Origin: Aestuariibaculum lutulentum
GTDB taxonomy: Bacteria; Bacteroidota; Bacteroidia; Flavobacteriales; Flavobacteriaceae
Direction: 5' to 3'
Length of the DNA stretch: 64,000 nt
Assembly (NCBI RefSeq): GCF_032926325.1
Contig: NZ_CP136709.1
Span: 1,277,501 to 1,341,500 of the forward strand
Shown here: piece after piece, positions 50,666-59,685 of the stretch
How the letters are laid out: each line of letters opens with the position of its first letter
Position numbering within the stretch: the stretch's first letter is position 1
Made by a program: the position numbers and the translations under genes
Notes under the pieces: generated by a model
The model's database searches: none
Told to the model about the DNA's origin: nothing
Seen by the model: the letters and a program-made list of their open reading frames with translations, nothing else

Positions 50666-51634
50666 ATGGCTAGAGTATTAACAGGTATACAAAGTACAGG
50701 AACACCACATTTAGGAAACATTTTAGGAGCAATAATTCCAGCTATTAAAATGGCTGAACAACCTGAAAATGATTCCTTTTTATTTATCGCTAATTTGCAC
50801 ACTTTAACGCAAATTAAAGATGCTGAAGAATTACGTTACAACACTTATTCTGTAGCTGCAACCTGGCTTGCCTTTGGTCTTGATATTGAAAAAACGGTTT
50901 TTTACAGACAAAGCGATATTCCTCAGGTAACCGAGTTATCATGGTATTTAAGCTGCTTTTTCCCTTACCAACGTTTAACATTAGCACACAGTTTTAAAGA
51001 TAAAGCCGACCGTTTAGAAGATGTAAACTCAGGGTTGTTTACATACCCGATGTTAATGGCTGCCGATATTTTACTTTATGATGCCGAGATTATTCCGGTT
51101 GGAAAAGACCAGTTACAACATATTGAAATGACGCGTGATGTGGCGTCGCGTTTTCATGCTAAAATGGGAGACGTTTTTGTGTTGCCTGAAGGAAAAATTC
51201 AGGAAAACACCATGCTTATTCCTGGTACCGATGGAGAAAAAATGAGTAAATCTCGCAATAACTTCATCAATATTTTTGAAACCGATAAGAAGCTTCGCAA
51301 GCAAATTATGGCTATTAAAACCGATAGCACACCTTTGGAAGAACCAAAAGACTGGTCGACCTGTAACTGTTTCGCTCTGTATAATTTATTGGCAAACGAC
51401 GAGCAAATAGCAACCATGAAAGCCAACTACGAAAATGGTAATTACGGTTACGGTCATGCTAAACAAGCGTTATTTGAATTAATCGTTGAAAAGTTTGCCA
51501 CAGAACGCGAACGTTACAATTATTACATGAACAACCTTAACGAACTAGACAAAGCTTTGGCTTTAGGTGCTGAAAAAGCAAAACAAGTTGCTGATAAAGT
51601 ACTAAATAAGGTTCGCAAAAAAGTAGGATATTAA
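50666..51634 (+). CDS. trpS: Tryptophanyl-tRNA synthetase
   Basis: A 322-residue class I synthetase. HIGH-type motif STGTPHLGN near residues 10-18, KMSKS in DGEKMSKSRNNF near residue 195, and the tryptophan-site region GLFTYPMLMAADILLYDA. Normal length for the bacterial enzyme. A perfect palindrome sits just before the start codon and might act on translation. I see no Trp-rich leader peptide. Confidence 0.95.
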   Translation: MARVLTGIQSTGTPHLGNILGAIIPAIKMAEQPENDSFLFIANLHTLTQIKDAEELRYNTYSVAATWLAFGLDIEKTVFYRQSDIPQVTELSWYLSCFFPYQRLTLAHSFKDKADRLEDVNSGLFTYPMLMAADILLYDAEIIPVGKDQLQHIEMTRDVASRFHAKMGDVFVLPEGKIQENTMLIPGTDGEKMSKSRNNFINIFETDKKLRKQIMAIKTDSTPLEEPKDWSTCNCFALYNLLANDEQIATMKANYENGNYGYGHAKQALFELIVEKFATERERYNYYMNNLNELDKALALGAEKAKQVADKVLNKVRKKVGY

Positions 51635-51657
51635 ATATAATTGCTATTTTTAGATGG

Positions 51658-53199
51658 ATGAAACAACTTATCTGTCTAAAAATAGCAATCCTTTTTTGTG
51701 GCAACCTCATCTTTTCTCAGGTTGGGCTGGAGTTTCATCCCAACAAACAATTTTACTTAAAAGGAAATTCGGCTCTTACAGGCAATACCATTTTGGGTGT
51801 CGACGCTCAAAATCCCTATCACGATACAACAGAAATTAACGATAGCTTTAGTCTTGTCTATATAGATATTGACCAAGATAGTACAACGTTTAGTTCGAGT
51901 AGTGCCGATTTACTTTTCGAAAAAAACTCTAAAATAGCCTATGCGGCTTTGTATTGGAGTGCAACCTATCCCTTTGAATTTGGAGAAAAGAAAAAATCGA
52001 ATCACGAAATCATTTACCAGGGAGATCCTAATAGGGACCAAAACATTAATTCTGTTTTACTAAAAACACCGACTTCAAATACTTATCTTCCAATAACGGG
52101 AGGGATTATTTTCGATAGTTACGAACAAGACATTTTTAAATACAATACGCCTTATGTTTGCTATGCCGATGTTACCAAATTACTACAAGAAACTTCTCAG
52201 GTAAACGGCACATACACGGTCGCCAATATAAAGGCTGCCCAAGGGTATATTTCAGGCGGTTCATCGGGAGGCTGGTTGCTTTATGTAATTTATAAATCTG
52301 AAACCGAAACGCCGAAATACTTTACTACTTATAATGGACTTATTGGAGTAGAAAGCGACCCTGCTACTATTTACTTTAACAACTTTAAAACACCTGCAAA
52401 AGGTAATATAAAAACGAGTTTATCTATCGCAACTCTTGAGGGCGACCGACGTATTACGTCGGATTACTGCGCCATTTTGGATTCGGACTCCAATAACTTT
52501 ATTAATCTAAAAAGTAACGACCGTGAAGAGAATAACTTTTTTAACAGCAGTATTACAATCAATTCTGAAACGGATATTTCAAGAAATCCGAATAGTACAA
52601 ACACACTTGGTTTCGATTTAGTAAAAATAGATGTCCCAAACGAAAACAACGCTATTTTAAAACCTAATAGTACAGAAACAGCCATTCAACTTTCAACAAA
52701 AGTCGATCGTTATTATCCGTTTTTTATTGCTTTTGAAACTGAAATCAGCACGGATTATTACCTATCAAAACAAAACAATTTTATTGCTTCTACCGAAAAC
52801 ACACCTATAAATACGTTCGATACGGTTAGCTCTAATATCAGTGAAAACACAATTTCTGAAACACCAGAAACACTTACATATTCGACTGATATATCGGAAG
52901 CTAAAAAATTGGAAATTGATAAAAAGATTAATGCCTCAACTCCAGTGACTGTGCCAAATTTGGAAAAAGGGTATTATCTGGTGACTAACGTATTCAAAAA
53001 TAAAATTCATACCACCAACTGGATAACTTTTTTAAATGAAAAAGGATATCGTCCCAATTACTATATAAACCCTGAAAACAATTGGTATTACGTTTATATA
53101 CAAAGCAACTCTAATCCTTACCCAATTTTCATTGAAAAGGAAAAACTCTCTCAAGAAGATTATTTTAAAGGACTTTGGGTTGCGAAAATAAATTATTAG
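51658..53199 (+). CDS. Large secreted protein with C-terminal SPOR-like domain
   Basis: A 513-residue protein with signal peptide (MKQLICLKIAILFCGNLIFS, then QVGLEF). Residues about 22-370 are a beta-rich region with YAALYWSATYPFEFG, SGGSSGGWLLYVIYKSE and TPKYFTTYNGLIGV, which I do not recognise. A Ser/Thr-rich linker follows (about 370-425). Residues about 430-513 look like a SPOR-type module (GYYLVTNVFKNKIHTTNWIT, YYINPENNWYYVYIQSN). SPOR domains bind denuded glycan; adhesion or gliding-surface roles are possible. It ends convergently with dprA (4-nt overlap). Confidence 0.7.
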   Translation: MKQLICLKIAILFCGNLIFSQVGLEFHPNKQFYLKGNSALTGNTILGVDAQNPYHDTTEINDSFSLVYIDIDQDSTTFSSSSADLLFEKNSKIAYAALYWSATYPFEFGEKKKSNHEIIYQGDPNRDQNINSVLLKTPTSNTYLPITGGIIFDSYEQDIFKYNTPYVCYADVTKLLQETSQVNGTYTVANIKAAQGYISGGSSGGWLLYVIYKSETETPKYFTTYNGLIGVESDPATIYFNNFKTPAKGNIKTSLSIATLEGDRRITSDYCAILDSDSNNFINLKSNDREENNFFNSSITINSETDISRNPNSTNTLGFDLVKIDVPNENNAILKPNSTETAIQLSTKVDRYYPFFIAFETEISTDYYLSKQNNFIASTENTPINTFDTVSSNISENTISETPETLTYSTDISEAKKLEIDKKINASTPVTVPNLEKGYYLVTNVFKNKIHTTNWITFLNEKGYRPNYYINPENNWYYVYIQSNSNPYPIFIEKEKLSQEDYFKGLWVAKINY

Positions 53200-54299
53200 A
53201 TAAGTTCGAAAAGCTTTCCGGGTAGTGGTCTCACAACACCTTTTAACTCCATATTCAATAAAATACTGGCGACCTTAAAAATGGGTAAATTACAGTTAAT
53301 TGCAATCATATCTAGCTGTTGTTTATCTTCAGCTTTCAGACAATTATATATTACTTTTTCTGTTTCATCTAGTTCTACGAATAATTGCTTTTGAATTACC
53401 GGTTTAGTTTCTTCTTCCAATTGCCAGTTAAGTATATAGGGCACATCTAAAGGTGTAGATAACATATGCGCTTGCTGCTTCTTTATTAAATTATTACAGC
53501 CCACGCTTTGTATATCGGTTGTTCGTCCGGGTACGGCAAAAACATCACGGTTGTAGGAATTGGCTATATCCGCGGTTACCAGACTCCCGCCCTTCTCTGC
53601 GGATTCTATAACAATAGTCGCCTCGCTTAATCCGGCAATAATCCGATTCCGCTTTAAAAAGTTATTTCTATCGAAGGCATCGCTACTCCAAAAATCAGTG
53701 AAAAACCCACCGTTTTGTTCGACCTCAACCATATATTTTTTATGAACTTTAGGATAAATCTGATTTAAACCGTGCGCTAAGCAGCCAATAGTTTGCAGAT
53801 TATGTTTTAAAGCCACCTTATGTGCCGTAATGTCGGTGCCGTAGGCAAATCCGGAAACAATTACCGGATTATAAACAGTTAATTGTTCAATCAATTGTTC
53901 GCAAAAGGCAATACCGTTGGTGGTTATTTTTCGGGTTCCAACAATGCTAATTACCCGTTGCTGTTTCAAATTGATATTACCCGTTTCAAATAACAAAATA
54001 GGTGCATCAATACAATGCTTTAATCTGGTTGGATATTCCTCTTCTTCAAAGTAGGATACTTTGATTTGATTCTCCTCTATAAACTTCAGCTCTTCTTCAG
54101 CAGCTTTTAAATGTTCAACTTCAAACAAATGCTTTAAAGTTACTGTACCAACACCATCAATTTTAAGTAAATACTGTTGCTTTTCCTTTAAAACCGCCTC
54201 TGCACTACCACAATGCGCAATCAGTCGTTTGGCAATTATATCGCCAATATTCGGTACATGCTGCAAAGCCAAGGTGTACAACAACTGATGTTCGTTCAT
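53196..54299 (-). CDS. dprA: DNA processing protein DprA
   Basis: A 367-residue protein that loads RecA on incoming single-stranded DNA in transformation. Domains: N-terminal helix-hairpin-helix (KIDGVGTVTLKHLFE), Rossmann fold with VSGFAYGTDITAHKVAL and VIESAEKGGSLVTADIANS and FAVPGRTTDIQSVGCNNLI, and a C-terminal winged helix (DMIAINCNLPIFKVASILLNME). All parts intact. No competence genes are next to it. Its end overlaps the SPOR-tailed gene by 4 nt. Confidence 0.95.
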   Translation of the reverse strand: MNEHQLLYTLALQHVPNIGDIIAKRLIAHCGSAEAVLKEKQQYLLKIDGVGTVTLKHLFEVEHLKAAEEELKFIEENQIKVSYFEEEEYPTRLKHCIDAPILLFETGNINLKQQRVISIVGTRKITTNGIAFCEQLIEQLTVYNPVIVSGFAYGTDITAHKVALKHNLQTIGCLAHGLNQIYPKVHKKYMVEVEQNGGFFTDFWSSDAFDRNNFLKRNRIIAGLSEATIVIESAEKGGSLVTADIANSYNRDVFAVPGRTTDIQSVGCNNLIKKQQAHMLSTPLDVPYILNWQLEEETKPVIQKQLFVELDETEKVIYNCLKAEDKQQLDMIAINCNLPIFKVASILLNMELKGVVRPLPGKLFELI

Positions 54300-54390
54300 A
54301 GTATACTTCTGATTTTCAAACTACAATAAAAGAATTTTCGTACTCTTAAAAAAAATATAGAAGTAAATTTTCATCGAAAGCATAATTTTT

Positions 54391-54398
54391 TAACTTTG
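54391..54398 (+). promoter_or_regulatory. -7 element of the HU-SPOR gene (probably leaderless mRNA)
   Basis: TAACTTTG ends 5 nt before the ATG at 54404. Third such case in the window. Confidence 0.55.
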
Positions 54399-54403
54399 TT
54401 AAT

Positions 54404-55339
54404 ATGCAATTAGAAACTTACATAAGCGATTTACTATATAGATATGAATGTGTTACCGTTCCTGAATTTGGTTCATTTTTAACACAACGCGTATCTGCAA
54501 CGATAGATGAAACTTCGAATGCGTTTTTTCCGCCAAAGAAAATCTTATCGTTTAATGAGCAAATTCAAAAAAATGACGGCTTATTAGCGCATTATATTGC
54601 CGATGTAGAGCAGATTTCTTTCGAAGCTGCAAACAAGAAAATTGCGAAACGTGTAAACGTTTTAAAAGCAAACTTAACACAAGGCGAAACGCTTAACTTT
54701 AAAAACATTGGAACACTTGTTTTTAATAGTGAAAGCAAAATGATGTTCGAACCATCGTATCAGGTTAACTACTTAACCGATGCTTTTGGTTTATCGCAAT
54801 TTGTTTCACCATCTGTTACTCGTGAGGTTTATAAAGAACAAATTGAAGCCGTTGAAAAAGTTATTCCATTAACCATTAGTTCTGAAAAACGTAAGAACAG
54901 ACCTTACTTTAAGTATGCTGCTATTGCCGTTATAGCCTTAACACTTGGTGGTTACGTAGCTTCAAACATGTATGTGAATGAAATTGAGCAACACAATCAA
55001 ATCGCTCAACAAGAAGCAGCTCAACAATTAGACAACAAAATACAACAGGCAACTTTTAGTTTAAATCCGCTTCCGGCAGCTAACTTAAAAGTCACTAAGC
55101 AAACCGGTAAATACCATATTGTTGCGGGTGCTTTTAGAGTTGAAGACAACTGCGATGCTAAAATAGCCGAATTAAAAGCTTTAGGGTTTAGTGCTCGTAA
55201 AATTGGTGTTAACCGTTTTGGTTTACACGAAGTGGTTTATGCCAGTTATGAAGACAGACTTGAAGCTTTAAAAGCTTTAAGAACTATTAAATCTGAGCAT
55301 AATAAAGATGCCTGGTTAGATGTAAGAGTCTTAGATTAA
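54404..55339 (+). CDS. HU-CCDC81 / SPOR domain membrane protein
   Basis: A 311-residue protein in three parts. Residues 1 to about 135 are two HU-like CCDC81 modules (LLYRYECVTVPEFGSFL and LNFKNIGTLVFNSES). A TM helix lies near residues 170-190 (YAAIAVIALTLGGYVASNMY). Residues about 232-308 form a SPOR domain (YHIVAGAFRVEDNCDAKIAE). With HU modules inside and SPOR outside it could link a cytoplasmic partner, possibly DNA, to septal peptidoglycan; that is inference. Confidence 0.88.
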   Translation: MQLETYISDLLYRYECVTVPEFGSFLTQRVSATIDETSNAFFPPKKILSFNEQIQKNDGLLAHYIADVEQISFEAANKKIAKRVNVLKANLTQGETLNFKNIGTLVFNSESKMMFEPSYQVNYLTDAFGLSQFVSPSVTREVYKEQIEAVEKVIPLTISSEKRKNRPYFKYAAIAVIALTLGGYVASNMYVNEIEQHNQIAQQEAAQQLDNKIQQATFSLNPLPAANLKVTKQTGKYHIVAGAFRVEDNCDAKIAELKALGFSARKIGVNRFGLHEVVYASYEDRLEALKALRTIKSEHNKDAWLDVRVLD

Positions 55340-55383
55340 GCATTCTTTAACTTTTTAATTCCTTCTGATTTCTAAAATCCTTT

Positions 55384-55391
55384 TACCTTTG
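55384..55391 (+). promoter_or_regulatory. -7 element of the thioesterase gene
   Basis: TACCTTTG, 22 nt before the start codon at 55414. Confidence 0.5.
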
Positions 55392-55413
55392 CGGCAAAAT
55401 TAAACTAAACGCA

Positions 55414-55929
55414 ATGAAGGGAAAGACTCCTGAAGAATCGAAAACAATCATGACCGACCTGGTTTTACCCGGTGAAACCAACCCCTTAAACAATTTGTTT
55501 GGAGGTGAATTATTGGCGCGTATGGATCGTTGTGCGGCTATTGCTGCCAGACGCCATAGTGCTCGTTTTGTAGTAACAGCCTCGGTTAATCATGTGGCAT
55601 TTAATAAAGCCGTTCCATTAGATAGTGTTGTTACTGTAGAAGCTAAAGTTTCTCGTGCTTTCACAACTTCTATGGAAGTATTTATCGATGCATGGATTGA
55701 AGATCGTCAGTCGGGAGATCGCACTAAAGCTAACGAAGGTATTTACACGTTTGTTGCTGTAGATGAAACCGGACGCCCAGTTAGAATTCCTGAATTATTA
55801 CCAGAAACGGAATTAGAAAAAGCGCGTTACGATGCCGCTTTACGTCGTAAACAATTAAGCTTATTACTTTCAGGTAAAATGAAACCAAGTGAAGCTACTG
55901 AGTTAAAAGCCTTCTTTATGGAAGAATAA
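55414..55929 (+). CDS. Acyl-CoA thioesterase (hotdog fold)
   Basis: A 171-residue single-hotdog thioesterase of the YciA/ACOT type. LVLPGETNPLNNLFGGELLARMD contains the catalytic Asn/Asp helix, and FVTASVNHVAFNKAVPLDSVV the second strand set. A helical C-terminal extension (LRRKQLSLLLSGKMKPSEA) is typical of Bacteroidota members. It hydrolyses acyl-CoA; chain preference unknown. Single gene, followed by a terminator shared with the EnvC gene. Confidence 0.9.
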   Translation: MKGKTPEESKTIMTDLVLPGETNPLNNLFGGELLARMDRCAAIAARRHSARFVVTASVNHVAFNKAVPLDSVVTVEAKVSRAFTTSMEVFIDAWIEDRQSGDRTKANEGIYTFVAVDETGRPVRIPELLPETELEKARYDAALRRKQLSLLLSGKMKPSEATELKAFFMEE

Positions 55930-55957
55930 TGCTTCTATGAACTAAAACATATATTAT

Positions 55958-55983
55958 AAAATCCTGACTTCAGTCGGGATTTT
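55958..55983. terminator. Bidirectional terminator between the thioesterase and EnvC genes
   Basis: The stem AAAATCCTGACT/AGTCGGGATTTT with a 2-nt loop. Its right arm overlaps the first bases of the EnvC stop codon. Confidence 0.7.
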
Positions 55984-57211
55984 ACATTTTATAAATCCAC
56001 GATGCCGGGTTTTCAGTACTTGTTCCTTTTAAAATTGAAAAGGTTAAAATACTCTCTCCATTACTTGGATTGGTAAATACCTGACCTATAGATTGTTTTG
56101 TAGATACTTTATCACCTGTCTTTACGTAAACTTTTCCTAAATTTTTATACGCCGAAATATAATTACCATGCTTCACCATAACAATTGGATTTACGTTTTT
56201 CATGGTAACAATAGCGATTACTTCTCCATTAAAAATAGCTCGTACTTCAGAGCCCTTTTCAGTAGCAATACGCACACCGTTGCTCTTAATAGTTAACGAT
56301 TTATCTAAAGGGTGTGGCTGTGAACCATAACGAAGCGTTACATAGCCTTTTTCAACCGGCCATGGCAACTTACCTCTATTCGACACAAAACTTGCTGCAA
56401 GCACCTTTTCTTCAGCTGTAAGCGCAAAACTGGATGATGTGGTAGGCTTACCCGCTTTTTTGTTAGATTTCGCAATAGCTTCTTTAATAATACGATCTAT
56501 TTCTGCGTCAATTCTATCGGCTTCCTGTTGCTTCTTTTTTATTTGAGCGGCATAAAGATTTAAGTTACTCTTTATGATTTTCATAAGCTCGTGGTGCTGC
56601 TTTCTTTCAGCTTCAAGCGAACGCTGAACTTCCTTATTCTCCGCAATCAACTTTTTCTTTTCTTCCTGTTGCGCTAACAACTTGGTGTTTGTTTCCTGGA
56701 GTTCTACCGTTTTTAACTTTATGGTTTCTCCCTGTTGCTTTTGATGATCGGCATACTGCTTCATATATTGCAAGCGTTTATACGCCTGTTTAAAATTATT
56801 TGAAGACAGTAAAAACATGATGCGACTTTGCTGATTTTTACTTTTATAAGACTTAACTATCATGGCAGCATAATCTTCCTTCAACACCTTTAATTCATCT
56901 CGTAAATCAGTAATTTTTTTCTGATTTGTATTAATTTGACGTGTTAAATAATTCGCCTGCTGATTGGTAACCTTAATTAAATTGTCGAGCACATTAATTT
57001 TATAATTAAAGCCTTCAATTAACGATAACTCCGACTTCTCTTTAGACTTATTTTCAGCGCGAAGCTGATTGATTTTTTGAATTTCACGACGTAACTCCTG
57101 TCTGCGTGTTTCCAGTTCCTTTTGTTTGTTGCTTTGTGCCCATACCAGTGTACTGCTTAAAGTTAAAGCAAGAATAAAAAACAGTTTATATGCAGACCTT
57201 TTGTAGCTCAT
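55982..57211 (-). CDS. envC: EnvC-like murein hydrolase activator (degenerate M23)
   Basis: A 409-residue protein: signal peptide (residues 1-25, LVWAQ), two long coiled coils (about 25-255) and a C-terminal LytM/M23 fold (about 290-409). The zinc site appears lost: the HLS position reads AYKNLGKV and the final HxH reads ILTFSIL, although HPLDKS and VKHGNY remain. Like E. coli EnvC it should activate an amidase at division rather than cut murein itself. Its start overlaps the stop of the DUF4292 gene by one base. Confidence 0.87.
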   Translation of the reverse strand: MSYKRSAYKLFFILALTLSSTLVWAQSNKQKELETRRQELRREIQKINQLRAENKSKEKSELSLIEGFNYKINVLDNLIKVTNQQANYLTRQINTNQKKITDLRDELKVLKEDYAAMIVKSYKSKNQQSRIMFLLSSNNFKQAYKRLQYMKQYADHQKQQGETIKLKTVELQETNTKLLAQQEEKKKLIAENKEVQRSLEAERKQHHELMKIIKSNLNLYAAQIKKKQQEADRIDAEIDRIIKEAIAKSNKKAGKPTTSSSFALTAEEKVLAASFVSNRGKLPWPVEKGYVTLRYGSQPHPLDKSLTIKSNGVRIATEKGSEVRAIFNGEVIAIVTMKNVNPIVMVKHGNYISAYKNLGKVYVKTGDKVSTKQSIGQVFTNPSNGESILTFSILKGTSTENPASWIYKM

Positions 57212-57978
57212 TAAAGTTGAATTTCTTTAAAACCAGATGGTATTTTAAACGGAAATTTTAAATCTTCGTTCAGACTTACATTTCTAAATTCCAGATTAAC
57301 AATTAACTCTTCATTAGCCTCAACAGCAATCACTTTTATGTTTTCCGGAAGTAATTGTTTACCTATATTCTGATAAGATAAATAATCTATTTGTAAGTGT
57401 CTGAATGCTTTTGGTTGCGATATTTGTTGCGATTGCACCTTGAATTTCACAGGATCTAACAAGAAGAAAATTTCGAAAAGTTCGCGCTGATTTTTTGGTT
57501 GAACCACATACATATTATCATCAACTTGCGAAGTATAGTCACTATCAAACAGGTTGTAAATAGTCTCACCGTAAAGTAAATTCTGAACTTTTTGGAAATC
57601 TAATTCGGTTCCTAATAAATTACTTAAATAGGTGAAATCGCCTTCAAAATAAGTGTTATCCAACTTATTATAGAAACTCACTTTTTCAGGAGTTATTAAT
57701 ACTTTAACCACAGAAAACGCTGCGCTCATCCAAATCGCCTTATCCTTTTCTGCTCGGAAACTCACCGAATACGTCTGCGACTTATCGCCTTCCTGATAAT
57801 TGATTTTAAGCTTAGACTGAATGGTTTTAAAATTAGCAACCTGCTTGGCATTTTCTTTAATTAGCTGGCGCGTTGAAAGCCTTAAATTGGCATCGTTACC
57901 AGTAACACGTTTTGAAGACTTACAATTAAACATCAAACCCAGGGCCAGGGCTAAGACGATGTATTTAAGTTTGTTCAT
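57211..57978 (-). CDS. DUF4292 lipoprotein
   Basis: A 255-residue lipoprotein, lipobox LMFNC (Cys19). The mature part (VANFKTIQSKLKINYQEGD, IWMSAAFSVVKVLITPEKVS, YLSNLLGTELDFQKVQNLLY) is the DUF4292 fold, which resembles LolA/LolB-type half-barrels. A lipoprotein-handling role is possible on that basis but not shown. Tightly placed between the TPR gene (stop and start adjacent) and envC, so one operon for envelope functions. Confidence 0.88.
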   Translation of the reverse strand: MNKLKYIVLALALGLMFNCKSSKRVTGNDANLRLSTRQLIKENAKQVANFKTIQSKLKINYQEGDKSQTYSVSFRAEKDKAIWMSAAFSVVKVLITPEKVSFYNKLDNTYFEGDFTYLSNLLGTELDFQKVQNLLYGETIYNLFDSDYTSQVDDNMYVVQPKNQRELFEIFFLLDPVKFKVQSQQISQPKAFRHLQIDYLSYQNIGKQLLPENIKVIAVEANEELIVNLEFRNVSLNEDLKFPFKIPSGFKEIQL

Positions 57979-59349
57979 TTAATTCGAGGTTTCTAATTGT
58001 TTTGCTTTATCACTAAACGTTTTTGCCTTAGCGGTATTGTTTAACAAGGTATAAGCTTTACTTAACTGACTATAAAAATCGTGCTCCATTTTAGAGTCAT
58101 CAATAATATAATCTAATCCCATTTCTAAACTATTAACCGCCTTTTTAGGCTGGTTTAATTCATTTAAAGCCACACCATTTACTAAATAAAACAAGGGCTG
58201 TGATGGGTATTTTAAAAGTACCTCGCTACTTTTTTGTTCTGCCTTGGCATACTGTTGCAAATCTATATAAAGTAACAACGTATTACGAAGAACATTAAAG
58301 TTTTCTGAATTTATTTTTAAAGAGGCTTCAAAATATTCTAAAGCCTTAGCCTTATCATTTTTAGATAAATAATACTGCCCCAGTTCGGCAAGTGTTTTAC
58401 TATTGTTGGTATCGCCTACCAGTGCAGTAGCTTCAACCAAGTCGTCCTCATATTCGGGATGCTCACCTACAAACTGAACAAAATCGGTTAAAACTTTTAA
58501 TTTGGCTTCCGGTTTTATCTCGCTGCTTTTCACCACAATTTTCATGGATTCAATGGCCTTTTCAGCATTATTATCATCTAAATAAAACTTGTACAAAGCC
58601 AGATGTACCAATTGCGAATTCGGATTCACTTTAAGAAGTTCCTTTGCGGTTTCAAAAGCTTTTTCCTTTTCGTTGTTTTCGCTGTAGCGGAAGATTAACG
58701 CCAGATAATCTGCTTCGCGATCAGGGTTATTTTCAACACGAGCTTCTAAATTCTTTATCTGATCGTTCTTTTTCCCGGTCGCACTATAAATTTGATTACG
58801 CATCACATCACGACGTGCCGAAATACCAAGTTCTGCGTCCAGTTCATCAAGAATTTTAAGGGCTTCTTTATAGTCTTTATTTCTAACATACAACGAGGCT
58901 AAATCTTCTTTGTAATCGGTGTGAAATCTAACCAGTTGCTTTACCGTCTTTATGGCTTTATCATAATCATTTTGAACTATATAATATCCATATAACTCAT
59001 CTAAAAACCATTCGTTATCAGGTGCTTTACTTACTGCTTTTTTAAAAGCATCTTCGGCTGCGCCAAAATTTTTAAGCTGCATGTAATTCTTCCCCAGCTC
59101 AAAATACAACACCGGCACTGAATTATCTAATTCAACACACTTCAATAAAGCCTCTACAGATCGATCGTAATTCTCAATGCTCTTTTGCTTTAAAGCTTCA
59201 TAGAAGTTTTCCTGAAATTTATCTTCAACATTCCCCAAATCGTCATCGGGTCGTTTATTAAAATCGACCTGGGCGTAATGCACCTGCGGTAATATCGCTA
59301 TTCCGAAGATACATATAACGAATCGTATGTTCTTTATGAATTTAGACAT
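57979..59349 (-). CDS. Secreted tetratricopeptide-repeat protein
   Basis: A 456-residue protein with signal peptide (residues 1-26, VHYAQ) and about ten TPR units (for example VPVLYFELGKNYMQLKNFGA and DYDKAIKTVKQLVRFHTDYK). Likely periplasmic scaffold. The last 8 nt overlap none of its own operon partners, but its start overlaps the ABM gene end by 8 nt. Next downstream are DUF4292 and envC. Partner unknown. Confidence 0.88.
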   Translation of the reverse strand: MSKFIKNIRFVICIFGIAILPQVHYAQVDFNKRPDDDLGNVEDKFQENFYEALKQKSIENYDRSVEALLKCVELDNSVPVLYFELGKNYMQLKNFGAAEDAFKKAVSKAPDNEWFLDELYGYYIVQNDYDKAIKTVKQLVRFHTDYKEDLASLYVRNKDYKEALKILDELDAELGISARRDVMRNQIYSATGKKNDQIKNLEARVENNPDREADYLALIFRYSENNEKEKAFETAKELLKVNPNSQLVHLALYKFYLDDNNAEKAIESMKIVVKSSEIKPEAKLKVLTDFVQFVGEHPEYEDDLVEATALVGDTNNSKTLAELGQYYLSKNDKAKALEYFEASLKINSENFNVLRNTLLLYIDLQQYAKAEQKSSEVLLKYPSQPLFYLVNGVALNELNQPKKAVNSLEMGLDYIIDDSKMEHDFYSQLSKAYTLLNNTAKAKTFSDKAKQLETSN

Positions 59350-59656
59350 TGGGGGTTTGTTTTAATACATCTTTAACCACTTCCATTTTTTGCAACACCT
59401 CTATTTTTTCACAAGAGGCTCGCATGGTATCACGATATTTATTTGCTTCTTCAGGCAGATTATCTCCTGCTTGTTCAAATTTTTCCTGACTTGGCCACTG
59501 TGCATAAGCAATAAATGACTGCCCTTCACCTTTATGTAATTTTGAACCTAAACTACCTTCGTACTCGTAAATTAAATTGGTTAAGTTAGTCCAGGCTGTT
59601 ATAAATTCAGCTTCCTGATCTTGCTTAACTTCAAACGAATACAACACAATATACAT
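59342..59656 (-). CDS. Antibiotic-biosynthesis-monooxygenase-like (ABM) small protein
   Basis: A 104-residue dimeric alpha-beta-barrel type protein: MYIVLYSFEVKQDQEAEFIT, LGSKLHKGEGQSFIAYAQWP and FEQAGDNLPEEANKY. ABM-fold proteins include heme-degrading and quinol monooxygenases as well as enzymes of unknown substrate. No conserved heme ligand can be assigned here. Its end overlaps the TPR gene start by 8 nt; 29 nt separate it from the nucleotidyltransferase gene. Confidence 0.8.
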   Translation of the reverse strand: MYIVLYSFEVKQDQEAEFITAWTNLTNLIYEYEGSLGSKLHKGEGQSFIAYAQWPSQEKFEQAGDNLPEEANKYRDTMRASCEKIEVLQKMEVVKDVLKQTPNV

Positions 59657-59685
59657 TTTTATCCGGCTACAATTATCTTTTAGTT

